A stretch of DNA of 64,000 bases from Tetragonia tetragonoides (GCA_038025085.1 CM076140.1:18834001-18898000); one strand, 5' to 3'. Counted from the first letter of the stretch, positions 37,089 to 50,852 are shown. The notes: a model not told the origin generated them from the letters alone. Program-made: numbers and translations.

Positions 37089-38473
37089 TGTCCTTTCTTC
37101 TTATTGTTCGTGAGCAGATGCAGGAACTTAAGGAATAAGCTTCAAACGGGATCTAAATTAGTAAGGCGTGTTGTATGGTAAGTCAAATGTACATAAAAGG
37201 TCAGGGAACATTGTCAGATGTAGATTGTGCCTTCTAGTTAGCACTTTGTTTCTGGTGATTGTAAGTGGTATGTAGCAACACTGCTTTTTTGATTAATGAA
37301 GCTGCAAAACTATAAAAGCCTTGTTATAGTGATCAATGTGAGCCCACATCCTTGTAGACTAGTGGATATATGGCTGCCGAAGCAAGGTCCACGGAATACC
37401 GCAACGACACCTTGGATTTAGTCATGGCATATTGTGGTCGAGGGGGTCTGATTGGTGTACATAATTTGTGCAGGGGTGTGCACCTGTGGTCTGTGGAGGA
37501 GAAGATGGAAGTTGAAGGGGGTTTGGATAAACCCATGAAGATGATAGTGGAGTTCTTATCCAATCCTCTTATAAAATGGGGATAAGAATTTTTTTGATGC
37601 TTTAAGTGGTTTATCCTATAGGAGCTGAGCAGTTATTTGGACCATTTGTGTACTGGTAGTTTAATACAGTTAGAAGTTTTTTTTTAAAAAATAAAAAAAC
37701 TGGTTCTGAAAAAGAAAAAAGGAGCCCTGTGGGAGTAACCTTCTTATAAGTACATGAAATTCAGTCACTATGACTTGTACTTTCTTGAGCTGTTCCATGA
37801 CCATCTATAAAATAGACTATTTTGCCAAGCAATTGTTCAAGCCCAGTTGTAAAAATAAGAAAAAAAAAACCTTATTGAATTTCTTTCAGCTATTGGTCTA
37901 TCAAAAAATGAGATAAGATGAATGTGCATTGGTACAGATGCATAAAACAACAATTTCTAGTGTGGACTGTGGATCCTACCCCTGACAAATCAAGGCTAAC
38001 AGTTGCTAGATTCTTCATTGCCATTTAAGTTATTGAAAGCTCAGATGCTGTGTTGCCAGGTGCAATAGACAAGTATGGACATGTAAAGCCTTTGCAAGGA
38101 ATAATTTTCCATTTTTCAGATACAGTCAGAAGATATGGACAATGTTTTCGACATTCTACATCATATGCATACATGTATAAACTCAGGTTTAGCACTCCCC
38201 TCATCCGCAGCTCTTTGCTATACAAACCAATCTCGAGTCTTCCCACACCTAACTATTGAGTAAACCCGGCAAGAGAGTTTGATAATGTGTTCCTCTCCCA
38301 ATGTTACTGGAGCTCTAGCTGTCTGAAGTCTTTGTCAAGAAAGCTTCATGTATGTATATGTCCCCTTCCCTTGAATATGTAATTGCAAGAAACCTGGAGC
38401 TCCTTTACTGTTAAAAATATACCAGGCACTAAACAGGGAAGAAGAAGAAAACTTTCGTTTTTGGGTCATAATA
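37089..38473. other. Convergent 3' ends of DUF179 and kinase genes
   Basis: No further gene seen. The DUF179 gene ends at 37088 and the minus-strand kinase gene ends at 38474, so this interval holds both 3' UTRs. A-rich runs occur at about 37680-37700 and 37858-37870. Confidence 0.5.
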
Positions 38474-41400
38474 TCACCGACCATTTCCATGAGAACCTAG
38501 TGACTGAATCTGCACAACATCACTGTTGCCCCTGTTCTTGGCCTTCTCCATGCGTGATTTCCGAACAGCATGCTGGATTTGCCTCTCATGCTCTTTCAGC
38601 ATATCTTCAAGGTTTCCCTTAGGAGGAACCAATGGTCCAGAGTAGTGGATTCTGTTTTGCTTTGGCATGTAACCCTATTATAATTGGGAAGGGGGAAAAA
38701 ACATACACAAATTAGCTCAGATAGTTTCCTGAGAAAAACAAACAAGACAATGACCATAGACTGGGTTTTAGAAGGTTAAAAGACCTTTCATCAAATCCCC
38801 TATTATTTTTTTTTTCGTTGAGATGTTGACTTGAATTATTATGACACAAAGTGAGTAGGTTCTAATTCCAGTTACAGAATGGAATCATACAGAGCTTCAT
38901 TAGCTGGTAAGGACTTGGGAGAGTTTTGGACCAAACCCACCCAATTGAATATTATGATAATAAATGATTATTGAGAGAGAAGACTAATACTAATTTCAGA
39001 AGTCACTTACATTATCCTTGCCAGAGGCCCAGTCATCTTTTCTGTAAGACAAGTTCGACATGTCTGCTGCTCCCTGACCCATTCCAGATTTTTCAGATTT
39101 GGATTCTGGTCCATTTCTCCAAGAGCCGTGTGTCCTGCCAGAAGTTTGGTGGGCATCATCCTTCCTACTCCATGTTGATCCCATGGCACTTGGGTGAACC
39201 ATCGAACTACAGTGTGGCAAACCATTGCCTGTATCTCGCCTGTGTGCCTCAACTGTAGAGGCTGTCACACCATTTCCTTGAGCACCAACACCTTTTTGTC
39301 CCTGCAATAATCCGGTCAAAAAATTTTAGCTATAGAATGGCGCATATAACGCAGCATACTAAGTGGTTGAAGTTAGAAAAGCACCTGCAGAGAGCTGTCT
39401 CCATCAGCATCAAATTCAGGGGATCGCTTGGATTCTCTGGTACCCCTTCTATCAGGCCCTCGTCCTTTTACAGACACTGCCTTTCGTCTGACATCGAGAT
39501 ACAGATAATAATGTGTGAGATGAGGTTGTTTGCCACATTGAGAATGGTACAATTGTTGCTCTTTTATTCAGAAAGTTAGATAAGGTTTTTAAATTTAGTC
39601 TTGCACTTTCTATGTGAAAGATGTTTACTTAAGATAAATTAATAGGCTGTTGCATAGATCAAATAAACCAATTTTTGAATTTAGTCTTGCACTTTTTAAT
39701 TATCTTTCACACAGATATGTTGAGGTGCAGATCAAACATAGTGAGAAAAATAATTGTCGATTACTGACTGCATACCTTCTGGCCTCCTCATCTTGAAGTT
39801 TTACATCAAATTCTTTTGAGGGTGAATACTTTGGCAAGCTTGATGGATCACAAGGAAGCGGTTTCGTTGTGAAGAACTGAAGAGGAAAGACAAGTCAAAC
39901 AAATACTAACAAAGGCCATGCAATTACGTCATAACCAATATGCTGCATTGATTTGCTATAGGACCTCAATCTAAAATACCTTTCAGAAAACTGGAAGCTA
40001 GTAAGATAGAGCTTCGAAGATAACTGTACTTTACCTCACTTTTCAAAGCGGATGAGGCAGTTCCTCTTTTTTCCGGTTCCATGGACAGAAGAGAATCAAC
40101 AAGGGCCAGAGCAGAAGGGGGAAACTCTTTGAATGTCTCAGTGAGACGACGCTTGTATGGTTGTTGGGGTTTGAAACTGGTTGCATGTGGGAACTTTGTT
40201 TTCTTCCAGTAAGATTCAGATGGTGAACCACAAAGCTTGAAAATCTTGTGCATTTGTTCCACCTAGACATGTAAAAGGACCAATTGAAATAACCAGTTTG
40301 AAACATAAAACCATATCAATGACATATAAAACTTCTATAAAAGGCTAAGAAGAAAAAAAGTAATGCTGAAACTTTTTCTTGTGCTTCTACTTGGTTCTTG
40401 TTGATACATATCAAAACAAGTTCATAAAGATGAAAATTCATGCAGGTATACTTCTACCAAATACTTGTCTTTGTGAGTAAATTTTATTCAATCTCGAAGC
40501 TTCCTAACATTTGAGATTGGAGATAAAGTTGTTATTCCAAGAGAGAAGATTATCAACAGTTTTCGTATAGGAATTGATAATCTATTGGTTGAGTAGCTTG
40601 GCTTACCTCTGTTCTTCCAGGCATGATGGGCTTTCCAGCAAAAAGTTCTGCGACAATACAACCCACGCTCCACATATCTACAGCGACGCCATAGTCAGTA
40701 GAACCTAGCAACAGTTCAGGAGCTCGGTACCATAAAGTTACAACACGACTAGTTAATGGCTGCTTTTGGTCAGGCTTGAACAATGTTGCCAGACCAAAAT
40801 CTCCAATTTTGAGCACTCCATCATTGTTGATGAGAAGGTTGGAACCTTTAATGTCTCTGTGAAGGACTCCACGACTATGGCAATGTTCAAGTCCTGAGAG
40901 TAGTTGTTGCATGTAGCATTTGATCTAAAAGAGCACAATCATACATCCAAAATGTTAAGAAAGAAAATCAGCAATTAATTGTCATGAGTCCCTTGGCTAA
41001 GGGGACAGATGGTACCTGTGCTTCTGTGAACTTATTGGTAGGTGTTGCTGAAAGCCCAGCTAGATCATGCTCCATGTACTCAAACACGAGGTACAAGCTT
41101 CCTGACATCCTTGAGGTGACTAGCCCTTCAAGCTTCATAATGTTTGGATGGTCCAGTTTACGCAGAATAAGTATTTCCCTGGCCATGAACCGAACACTTT
41201 CTGGGTCCATGTTGACAAACCTCACTTTTTTCATAGCGACTAATTTCCCCGTTTCAAGGTCACGTGCCTTATAGACACTGCTGTAAGTTCCTTGTCCAAT
41301 CTGTGAACAGGCAGGAAAGAAACAGCAATCAAGATCCATGCTTTCAGAACACAGTTGATAAGGTAGAAGAGTGAAAATTTCCTAATTCCAACTATACAAC

Positions 41401-42891
41401 CAATATAAGCGGCAAGTTACGGGAGTAAAAGCATGCCTTGCAAGTTACAGAAACTATTTTTGATGTTCATTCAACATACAAGATAAAATATCTGATACTT
41501 CAATCAAATCAACTTTCATGCTATGCCTGCTACATCCTAGTCTATGTTAATTCTAAACGAATAACATTTTGGATGTCCTGTAACACTTCCAGCAATTGAT
41601 AGAAGATTCCTTGAACTGTACAAGATAAAGCACACAAATATCGAAATGTTCATATTTCTACCACTTTGGAATCAACACCAAAATTGATATTCTTGATTAA
41701 CATGCGAAGGTTGCATTAAATATTTTAATAGAACAGCATATTATCTTTAGGGTTTTACCCTTATGGGACAAACTAATAAGAAATGTAATTTTACGTTTTT
41801 TACTACATATGATCTCTATGGAACTATAATCATCAGCAATGCTGCAACAGTTTCCAGCTAGTCCCGTGATGTGAAAAGAGACGGTTTTCTGTTCTCAGGT
41901 ACATGTTTTTGCACAAAAATACAATAAGAGGACATTTCAGCACATAGGCACTAACAATGATTTCATACATAATAACTAAAGTTGCAGGCCAAATGATAAG
42001 CTAGATTAGTTGAGAAAAAGGAACTAAATCTTAAGTGACCCTTGTAGCAAACATTAGCCTCAAAGCATGCTATCACATAAAGGCTTAAGCAGGGGAATAT
42101 GATTAGCAAACATCAAATAAGAGTGCCTCAAGATATGGACAACAATAGGTGCAAATCAAAGTGTGTGGCAAGTATTCAGAAAGTTCTAATTGCAATAGTA
42201 GTGACAGGAGTCCAAACAATCAGAGCAGGCCATTGAAAGCAGAAACAAGGATAAAATAAAAAAGAAACAAAGCATGAGCAACCACAAAATGAATGAGAAA
42301 AAAAGAAGCAAAACTGACTTTCTCCAACTTCTCAAAGGTATCTGCCCTTCGAGGCACCCACCCTTGGATTGCTTCTCCGGCCACAGAACTCAACCAAGAC
42401 GGCCACCCTGTAACCATGTGTTCCTCTTGAGGGCCACGCGTTATACTAACTATCCTACTGATCGGTTTTGGACCTCCATTAATCCCCAAATCCACAGTTG
42501 CCCTTCTATGATGAGACCCTTTTGATGATGGTCTTTCCACAATAATTGTCTTGATTTTTTCCCCTAGATCATCCTGTTGTTTATTGATAAGAGTACCTGA
42601 AAATCCATTTGCAAGAGAGCCTGAGTATGTAGTGGCAAGAGAAGACATCTTCGATGGTTGCCTGCTCGATCCACTAAGAGAACCCGAATAGTTTGATGAT
42701 GGTTCCCTAGACGGCGGCCTACTCCTGGTGGTTGACCCATCACCATAGCCATTTACCTGCAAGGTTACCTCTTGTCCCTTTGTTGGTGGGATCAACTGCA
42801 CTATAGACTTGTTTGAGTCTTTGTTTCCATCATTGTCATTAGCATATTCAGTTGGAGATGCAGGTGACGCTTTTGAGCAAATGCAGCCCAT
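38474..42891 (-). CDS. CDK-like Ser/Thr kinase with N-myristoylation signal, eight exons
   Basis: Minus-strand exons 42891-42319, 41300-41016, 40924-40607, 40262-40035, 39876-39776, 39487-39385, 39301-39011 and 38674-38474 join in frame to 699 residues, with GT-AG borders. It begins MGCICSK, a myristoylation and probable palmitoylation signal. A Ser-rich N-terminal region of about 190 residues precedes the kinase domain. That domain has the Gly loop (IGQGTYSSV, 192-200), Lys215 in VAMKK, catalytic HRDIKGSN (Asp310), DFG (Asp328) and the CDK-type segment VVTLWYRAPELLLG. A tail with IHYSGPLVPPKGNLEDMLKEH is typical of this plant family (At1g54610/At1g18670-like, IBS1 group). Members likely phosphorylate Ser/Thr at membranes, but the substrate is unknown. 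All catalytic residues are present and it looks functional. Confidence 0.92.
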
Positions 42892-44065
42892 AATAATAAA
42901 AACAATGTCACCTTTCTAAGCCACCTTTCTACAAACAGGTTGTGTACCAAAGTATATGCCCCCCAAAACCTTTGTAATGATTGTTAAGGCATTAAACACA
43001 GGTTTAAACCATCAAATGCCCTCAAATTATCCAATTTGAACCAAATAGTAATCCCACAATTCTTGATAATAAGGATTGTCAATTGGGTTCTCTCAGAGTC
43101 AGAGAAGAACACAACCAACAACCCAAAAATACCCAATAAAACCTGTTGAAATGTCTTTGTTTGCCTTTACAAAGAATATGGCAGAAACCCAGAAATTGAA
43201 TGAATAAAAGAATGAATTGAATGAATTAAAACCCAGCAATGCAGGCCAAATATTGAGGGAAATTGGAAGTCAAAGGACAATGTGGAAAGAAACACAAAAA
43301 AATGAGAGATACCCAGATGGTAAAAACCAAAGATATGATCAAAACTGAGACACAAGAATTTACACCAATGAATTTGAAGAATCAAATCAAAACAATCAAT
43401 GGGAATGATCAAAATTCAAAAGTCACCCCAGAAAAGAAAAAGAAAAGGAAAATTATATGAAGCTGGGAAAATGAATTAGGGAATTATGAATATGATTGAA
43501 AAGTTTGATAAACTGTATTCTGATTGGTACTTGTTATAAGAGAGAATAATAAACAAAAGATATGAATGATTCTAAGGTGGGAATATAAGGAAAAACAATA
43601 TGAAAGCCAGAGAAGCCTCAAAAGATTATGAAAAAAATTTAAAAAAAAAAATTGGTCAAAAACCCAGACCAGAAATCCAACAAAAAATTGAAGAATTCTT
43701 TTTTTAAAATCTTTAAAAAAAGAATTTGAGTTCTGGCCAAGGTGGGACCTCAGCTTTCGTAAATCCTAGCTAAAAATTTTAATCAGAACTCCTTTCTTAA
43801 ATCTAAACATTTCCCCTTAAAATAAGGCCTGCATAGAGAAGAAAATAAGAATATTATAAAAAGGCTTGAATTCTAGACAAGGAAAGGAAATGAAAAAGGC
43901 AAAATTTGCAGAAGTAATAAATTTAAAAAATATTTTATTGTGGAAAAGAAAAGGGTAAAAGTATTTTTTTTTGTTTTTTTGTTGGAGTTATTTTAGCTTT
44001 TGGGGTATATCCCTGTTTTTTGTTACACCTGGAATGTTGGTTGTTAGCTTGTTGGAATGGAGATT

Positions 44066-44188
44066 GGAGAGAGAGAGAGAGAATTTGTGGAAATGCTGAA
44101 AATTCGAGGAGTGGCAAGCAGAGATTATAGGAAAGACAGAGAGAGAGAGAGAGGGTAAATGGAAATGGATTGGATTGGATTGGATTGG
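44066..44188. repeat. (GA)n and (GGATT)n simple repeats
   Basis: GA runs at about 44066-44082 and 44138-44154, followed by five GGATT units at about 44166-44188. CT-rich on the minus strand, the direction of the kinase gene, so it could lie in that gene's 5' region. Confidence 0.7.
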
Positions 44189-46512
44189 AGGGAAGCAAGA
44201 ACTGAAAACGGCTAATAAGAGAGGTAGTCAACTATACTTAAAGTAGTACCAGCTGATAAACAAACTACCCAAAACAGTGCATGTAAATGTGTGGGGTTGC
44301 ATTATGTTTTATGTAAGTTGGTTTTTTTAGTTGTTTATTAAAGGACATGTCAATCTCACGTGCCCACAAGAATAGCCACATTGGATTTGGATTGTACTGA
44401 GTGGAGATGATGTAATGTGGGATTTGGTTGGATTTGGATCGGGGTTTATCGAATCTGATATTCAATCCGAACATGAGCCTCGGATTATTGGATCTGAAGT
44501 GATATGGAAACAAAATAAGTCTGAAATGAAACTTGAATTTGTACAACAAAAAAGGTTTGTTTGCATTGTATGTATGGTGATTTAAACTTTAAAGGAAAAG
44601 CTTAAGAATATTTTAATAGAGTTTCCAAATGACTTCATTCTATTTTCCTTTAAATTAGAAGACAATAGCTAACAAGACTTGATGCGGCCAGAAATCAAAA
44701 CAAAACCAACTTAGGTGCAAAATGCAAGCAAACGTGAAACCTTGACTCAGGTTGATCTAAAATCTAACATCAATCTATTAATATTACCCAATGTCTTCAA
44801 ATATGTTCTCATCCAGGTGAGACAGGGTTTGATTGTACGTATTCTTACCTCGTGGAAACAGACGATGATTTTCATTTGACCCTTTATACGACGTGTCACA
44901 AGTGACGACCATATGAGAAGCTTGATTTTGTTCATTATTTTTGAAGACAAAGAGTAGCTAGTGAATTTTTTTGTTATCATTGGAAATGGACATAACCGAA
45001 TACCCATGAAACTCGAAATCCAAATGATCTCACATTTCCATCCCAAATCGGCTTAACCCGCCAAATGATCACCTCTAAATTTCAAAAGGCTGTTGAGTTT
45101 CCTACCAAAAAACGCAACTTCTTATGCACTACTGTTGACTTTTTTTTTTTTTTTTTTAGTATAACTCCCTGAAAAAAACCAATTGACTTTGGACCACAAG
45201 TAGGTGTGGTACTTAAGCTCTTCTAGTGGATCCAATTTAAATGGTTTATGGATCAAATATAGATGTAAATGCATCATACTATATAGATTACCATTAAGTC
45301 AATCCATTTATTATTCAAAAAATATTTTGGTAAAAACCAGCTTTTTATGCAGTTGTATTTTTGGTACTGCACTTTTACCATTGTTAGCCATCAAATTAGA
45401 TGACCATTTTGTTATTTGGACAGAATAATCCTGTGTTGCATTTGTAGGGGCAAATTTGTCACTTACCCTCTGCCTGGATTTCAGGTGCACCCGGGTGAGC
45501 AGAATAAGCATTTGCTCCTTCCTCTCACCAACAGTTATCCTGCTCTCAGTCTCACCATTCACCAAGCCAATTCCATCTTTGAGTTTGAGGATTCAAGTTC
45601 AAACGCTAAGAAAAACTAGGCATGACCACATTGTATCATCTGCCCTGTCCGACATTTGCATACCACGAAACAGGAAATGTAAATGACACAGGGTAAATCA
45701 ACACTTAAGATGAATACAGAAAAGTCAGTCAGATCACCAATATCCCACAGAAAGTGTTCCCAACACTGTAATACTAGCAGGGCTACAATACACCACCACA
45801 ATACAGTCAACCATTAATCTGTAAGCACAAAACTCAGAAATATAACACTGCAGCGACAGCTGCATTCAAACAGGTGAGGAGCTTCCTGGCGTAAAAGTAG
45901 ACATACTGACAGAGAATAACAGAAGCAGATATCCATTTACTGCAGAAAGCGAAGGCTGAAGACAGCAGAAGCATGATAAAAGAAAGACGAAAAGACTCAA
46001 GTATGACCTCCTTCTAACCTATTGACATGTTATCCCCATGCTATAGAAGTGTGTTGCAGTTATTGAATGATCCAAATAGAAGCTGTATAGAAGTGCTTGG
46101 GCATCGAATGCATATATCGATCAAAGACGTCATAAAGAACATAGAACATTACCATGTGACATCTTTAATAAAATGACAGACATGTTAACAGTAAAGACAT
46201 CATAACAACAACAAAGTAAGTGCAAGAAAAAGTTAACTGAAGCAGTGATATAACCAGAAATTTCACCTTCCCCCTAGGCAGTCTGGTAGGGGAAGTAAGG
46301 ATGCAGTACTAAGTACTAATTGACAAAATAATATTGGACAAAGCACCAGCTGCATTGTATAGTTTCGATTTAAAATACAAAACGTTAGGATTTCAGAGGT
46401 TTCGAAGAGTTAAGAATTTGATAGGACAAAAAGAAAAGAGAAGTGTTATCTACAAAGCAGAAAATCCTATAAGCATGGCATTGATTTTTATCAGAAAATA
46501 CACATAGTAGTT

Positions 46513-46526
46513 CCCCCCCCCCCCCC
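46513..46526. repeat. 14-base poly(C) run
   Basis: An uninterrupted run of C. Length in such runs is unreliable in many assemblies. Confidence 0.8.
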
Positions 46527-47449
46527 TGGAGATATACACTGATACACGTACCGCTTTACCAATCTTAATTGACAACTCTGATTGTTTCCAATCACCTCCT
46601 CTTAGCCATATGTCGAATATCACCAAAATTCATCTCCTTCCCCACCCCCAGGCCCCAGCACAACTCTTCTAAAACTTGCTGATCATAGGTGCAAAGGTAC
46701 AGATAATGAGAATCATTTAGGGAAAAAGCCCGATGAACATTTTATAAAGAACTGAAAGAAAGAAACGAAAACAAAAACCAAAACCTAGATAATTCTTTAC
46801 TTCTGAGCAAGAATACTTGTCCCCTCGCCCTTCCAAAAGAAAAGGACAAGAGAGGAAGATATACTCCTGTCATCAATTCACATTACTAGTTCCAGTTACA
46901 CTGTAAATGTGACTACTTTTCAGGATGGAAGGAGTAAGTCTAAGAAAAGTCTAACAGGTACAAGAATTACTCACCCAGCCTTTGCTTTGTTGCCATGACA
47001 TGTTTTTAACCAGGCTTGCAAGACTGCCAGGTGAAACGGGGCTTAACAATTGCAAAACTAAAGCTCTCTTGCCAATGCAGGCATTCAAGGAAGAACATTT
47101 ACATTAGGACAACCAATGAAGAGGCATAAATGCAGTTGCATTCAAGTATGCACAAAGTATAATCTTGCTCACATTAAGTAACAACTACGCTACTTTCAGA
47201 TCAACACACCATAAGTGGATGAGGCTGGGTTTCACACTGCAATGACTGATGTACCTAAAAGTGGCATATCCCTACGGATGAGGGATTTGACATTGGAGGT
47301 GCAAACTTTGTATACAGAATCAGATAACCACAAAATGAAGCTTGTTTGCGATACGACCAATTTTCATTGATTTGCAAAAACATTTTCTATGAGCCAATAT
47401 TCTAAGCTATAATACAAGAGAATAAGATAAAAATTCAAAAGAAGGTTGA

Positions 47450-48984
47450 TCACCCAGCACTTTGATTGACTTTCCGCATCAAGCAAGATAACCTGATGTC
47501 CAAGTTTTCGGCAAATTGTTCCTTGCCAGTTTTCCGAAGATGCTTTGAAACTTTAACATACAGCGAATCTTTAGGTTTAAGTCCCTTTTCAATCATTTCG
47601 ACAAGTAGGTTGTGAGCAACAAGAAGATCTCCATGGTTTAGATGAAGGGAAGCCAATCCACTATAGATTGCCTGAACTGCTGATATATCCTTTGCAGCTG
47701 TATCAACCGCAGACTTGTACGCCTCCTCAAACTGTTGGGAATTAGAATAACCCCTGACAAAAGCTCTATGAGTCGAAAGACGAGGTGTAATGGCTTGAGA
47801 AACCATTTGATTATATAATTTGTTCGCATCCTCTGACCTACCGTATCTACAAGCGAAATAGATCAATATTTCAAAAGTAATAACGTCAGGTGGGCAGCCC
47901 CTATCAAACATCTCTTCCAAAACACAAAATGCTTCGTCAACCCTGCGTTGCTTGCATAAACTACTAATGAAGTTATTATAGGCTTTAGCATCAGGGCCAC
48001 ACTTAATTTGCCACATTTCTTCAAGCACATTCCTTGCTTCTTCAAACTGACCTCTTGCGCCTTACCAAAATAGTGTAATGAGACGCCTTCCTCTCCGTGA
48101 TTTCCATAACAAATCTGGCCAGATCAATCAAATTCAGAGAACAAAGTAACTCAATCAATGACTGAATCCCAGAGTTACAACAAGAACCACCAATTTCATT
48201 TAGAACCGCTATAACTCCTTGAACAGATTTTTTAGCAGTCTCCTTTGTTGTGCTCAATAGGGGCAAAAAACCGAAGGCATTGCCAGTAAGGCAAATCCTG
48301 CTCTTTCGAAATTCCGTCAGCAGAGTAACCATAGTAGTATAATCTCCCATCCGCCCGCAATTGTCAACCATCAAACTACAAATATCAGCATTTCTAGAGT
48401 GTTTTTGGATGCACATCTCTTAGCCATTCAAAGAACCGCAAGGCGGGCACCTTTCTGACATTCAAGGCACGCAAAATCTCAATAATAAACCACCTTGAAA
48501 GGTTCAAACCAACAGAATCTAACCTTGATTCCATATCCTTTCCTTCACCTTTGATTATATCAATTATGCTGCTAATATCACTAGATGTCACATCAAACTT
48601 ACAATGCCTAACATCCCTATCATTACCCAAAGTTCTAACTGTGTTTCTAGAACTTGAGAAAGATTTAAATGTTCTATAATTTAGAAAGCAAACATGGGGC
48701 ATACATAAATTACTACTGCTACAAATATGTGGCAAATTAGACCCATTTAAGAAGGTCGTTGAAAGACAAGATTTTGAAGCTTTAGAGCTAATGAATTGAG
48801 AAAATGAAAGATACCCAGATGGAAAAATAGCAAATTCTGTATGATTTGAACCTGGACTGATCGAAATTAAAGAGTCAGGCGTTGAAGAGGTTAGGGTTTT
48901 AGAATGAGGAGAGAGAAAACTGCAATAGCTATAGCTCGGGTTAAACGGATACCTGAACTTCTTCAAGATGTTTTGGACTCCCAT
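47450..48984 (-). pseudogene. P-class PPR protein, two frameshifts
   Basis: It reads from MGVQNILKKFRYPFNPSYSY, a likely organelle presequence, to FFEWLRDVHPKTL and a stop. It continues one base out of frame at SRNADICSLMVDNCGRMGDY (about 48395) to ASHYTILVRRKRSV, and shifts again near 48060 to GQFEEARNVLEEMW, ending at 47450. About 510 residues are recoverable. PPR repeats are clear in the last third (DAKAYNNFISSLCKQRRVDEAF, then PDVITFEILIYFACRYGRSED). The first break lies in an A run, as if one A had been added. PPR proteins bind organelle RNA and control its editing, splicing or stability. It may be a real pseudogene or an intact gene with base-calling errors. Confidence 0.8.
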
Positions 48985-49310
48985 TTCCTGCTAGTATCTC
49001 ACATTAACTGAGGCTTACTCCATAGAGGTTTCTCTTTCATTCTCCCTGTTAGAACTTCACAGTTTCCATGAACTAGGGAACCATTTCTCCGTTGCTCAAA
49101 ATTGTGTATTTTTTTTTTTTTATATATTTTGAATAGCCAAGGAAGCCGGGTTTAGGGAGGGGATGGCCCACCGCCCATACACAAATAGTCAAATACTACA
49201 GTCAACATTTTTTTTTTTTGGAAAGGAAATACTACACTCAACTTTAAAATTGTTGGGAAATGAAACTTAAACTCCTAACTTCTAAATCGGAGGTGTGAGA
49301 GTTTAACCAA
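48985..49310. other. Upstream of the PPR gene, with a possible SINE scrap
   Basis: Contains the PPR promoter region. At about 49205-49310 a T run is followed by sequence whose minus strand resembles a tRNA-like head (CTTGGTTAAACTCTCACACC) but with poor boxes. No confident feature. Confidence 0.35.
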
Positions 49311-49673
49311 GTGAATAGACAAAAGGGGAAGGGAGGGTTGATGACCCTTAAGCTCGACATGGCGAAAGCATATGGTAAATTAGATTGGGGGTTCTTACTT
49401 TGTGTCTTGTGCAATCTGGGGTTTGCTAACTATTTTGTCAATATGATTGAACAACGCATCTCTACACCCACAATGTCACTCCTTATTAATGGGTCCCCTT
49501 GGGGTTTCATTTAACCACAAAGGAGTATTCGCCAAGCACCCTTCTTTTTGTGTTGGGTATGGAAACAAAATCGAGACTCTTTAACCGTGCTCAAGCCTCG
49601 GGCAAGTTAACTGGTATTTCTATCGACAAGAACAGTGAAGGGATATCACATCTACTTTTCGCGGATGACTTGG

Positions 49674-50137
49674 AGCATGTTCTTTTCAACTGGTTTTCAG
49701 TTTTGTCCAGTTTTGCCCAGTTACCAGTTACAAAATTCAATTTTTGACCCAGTTTTGCCCAATTTTGTCCAGTTTTGCCCAGTTTTAACAAACAGTAATA
49801 ATAATAATGATGATAATAATAATTAATAATATAATAAAAAATAATAATTAATAATAATAATAATATAAAAATAAAGAATAATTAATAATATAATAATAAT
49901 AATAAATAAAAATAAAAATAAATATTAATAATAATTATAACAAAAATAAAAATAAAAATAATTATTTTTTTCTTTTTTTATTATTGATATTACTATTATT
50001 ACTATTATTATTATTATTATTATTATTATTGTTGTTGTTGTTGTTGTTGTTGTTGTTAGTATAATTATTATTGTTAGTATTATTATTAAATATTATTATT
50101 GTTATTATTATTGTTATTATGATTATTATTCTTATTG

Positions 50138-50228
<91 letters not shown>

Positions 50229-50368
50229 AATGAAAATTAAAATAATTTTCAGTTTTTCCCAGTTTCTCCCAGTTTGACCCAGTATTCCCCAGTTACCAGT
50301 TAGACTTTCCAGTTTTGTCTAGTTTCTCCCAGTTACCAATTCCAGTTTCCAGTTGAAAAGAACGAGCC
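49674..50368. mobile_element. MITE with 5-bp TSD at the RT catalytic box
   Basis: Ends are inverted repeats sharing GTTCTTTTCAACTGG (49680 onward, and on the other strand near 50350). A CTTGG direct repeat flanks it (49669-49673 and 50369-50373). Removing it restores FADDLVVFAMAN in the LINE. Terminal thirds contain repeated CCAGTTTTGCCCAG-type words and the core is almost pure AAT/ATT simple repeat, including a long ATT run at about 50130-50225. The superfamily is uncertain. Confidence 0.7.
50130..50225. repeat. (ATT)n microsatellite
   Basis: About 30 nearly uninterrupted ATT units, the core of the MITE at 49674-50368. A TTG run at about 50029-50057 precedes it. Confidence 0.85.
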
Positions 50369-50456
50369 CTTGGTGGTTTTTGCTATGGCTAATGATGATT
50401 ATGCTAAGGCAATAAATTCTGCTCTTGAACTAATGCAAGATTGGAGTGGACTTGAG

Positions 50457-50852
50457 TAGGGGTGTTCATATGCGGGTATCCAAAATTTCGGGTATCCAAA
50501 AATCGGATATCCGAAATTTCGGATACCAAATTTTGGTATCCGAATCCCCGAAATTTCGGATACCCAAAATTTCGGATTTGGATAGTCGGATATCCACTAT
50601 CCGAAATACATTTATATTTTTTATTTGTTATCCTATTTTGTGCCTAATATATTGAACATGTGAGCCAAATATTTAGGATAGTTTCGGATAAATTTCGGAT
50701 ATTTTTGGGTATCCGAATATCCGAAAATTTTGAAAAATGGTATCCGAATCCGTATCCGAAATTTTGGATATCCGCTTTTTCGGATAACTTCAGCTCGGAT
50801 ATTCGAGTTTTCGGATCGGATGGTCAGGTTCGGATATTTTTGAACAGCCCTA
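50457..50852. mobile_element. hAT-like MITE with perfect 8-bp TSD
   Basis: The termini are TAGGGGTGTTCA and, on the other strand, TAGGGCTGTTCA. GACTTGAG flanks both sides (50449-50456 and 50853-50860). Excision joins the LINE frame as DWSGLEANKAK. The interior is made of TATCCGAAATTTCGGATA-type palindromic words. It has no coding capacity. Confidence 0.88.

Larger units (their letters stand above)
42892..47449. other. Intergenic DNA between kinase and PPR genes
   Basis: No gene is supported. The part nearest 42892 contains the kinase gene's 5' UTR and promoter. It has (GA)n and (GGATT)n simple repeats near 44.0-44.2 kb and a 14-base C run at 46513-46526. The rest is AT-rich without recognisable domains. 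Confidence 0.5.

Noticed and set aside
37370..37585. Short frame after the DUF179 stop
   Set aside because: It falls in the presumed 3' UTR and has no domain or splice link to the gene.
50071..50277. Leu-rich frame in the ATT repeat
   Set aside because: It is a translation of simple repeat DNA inside a MITE.
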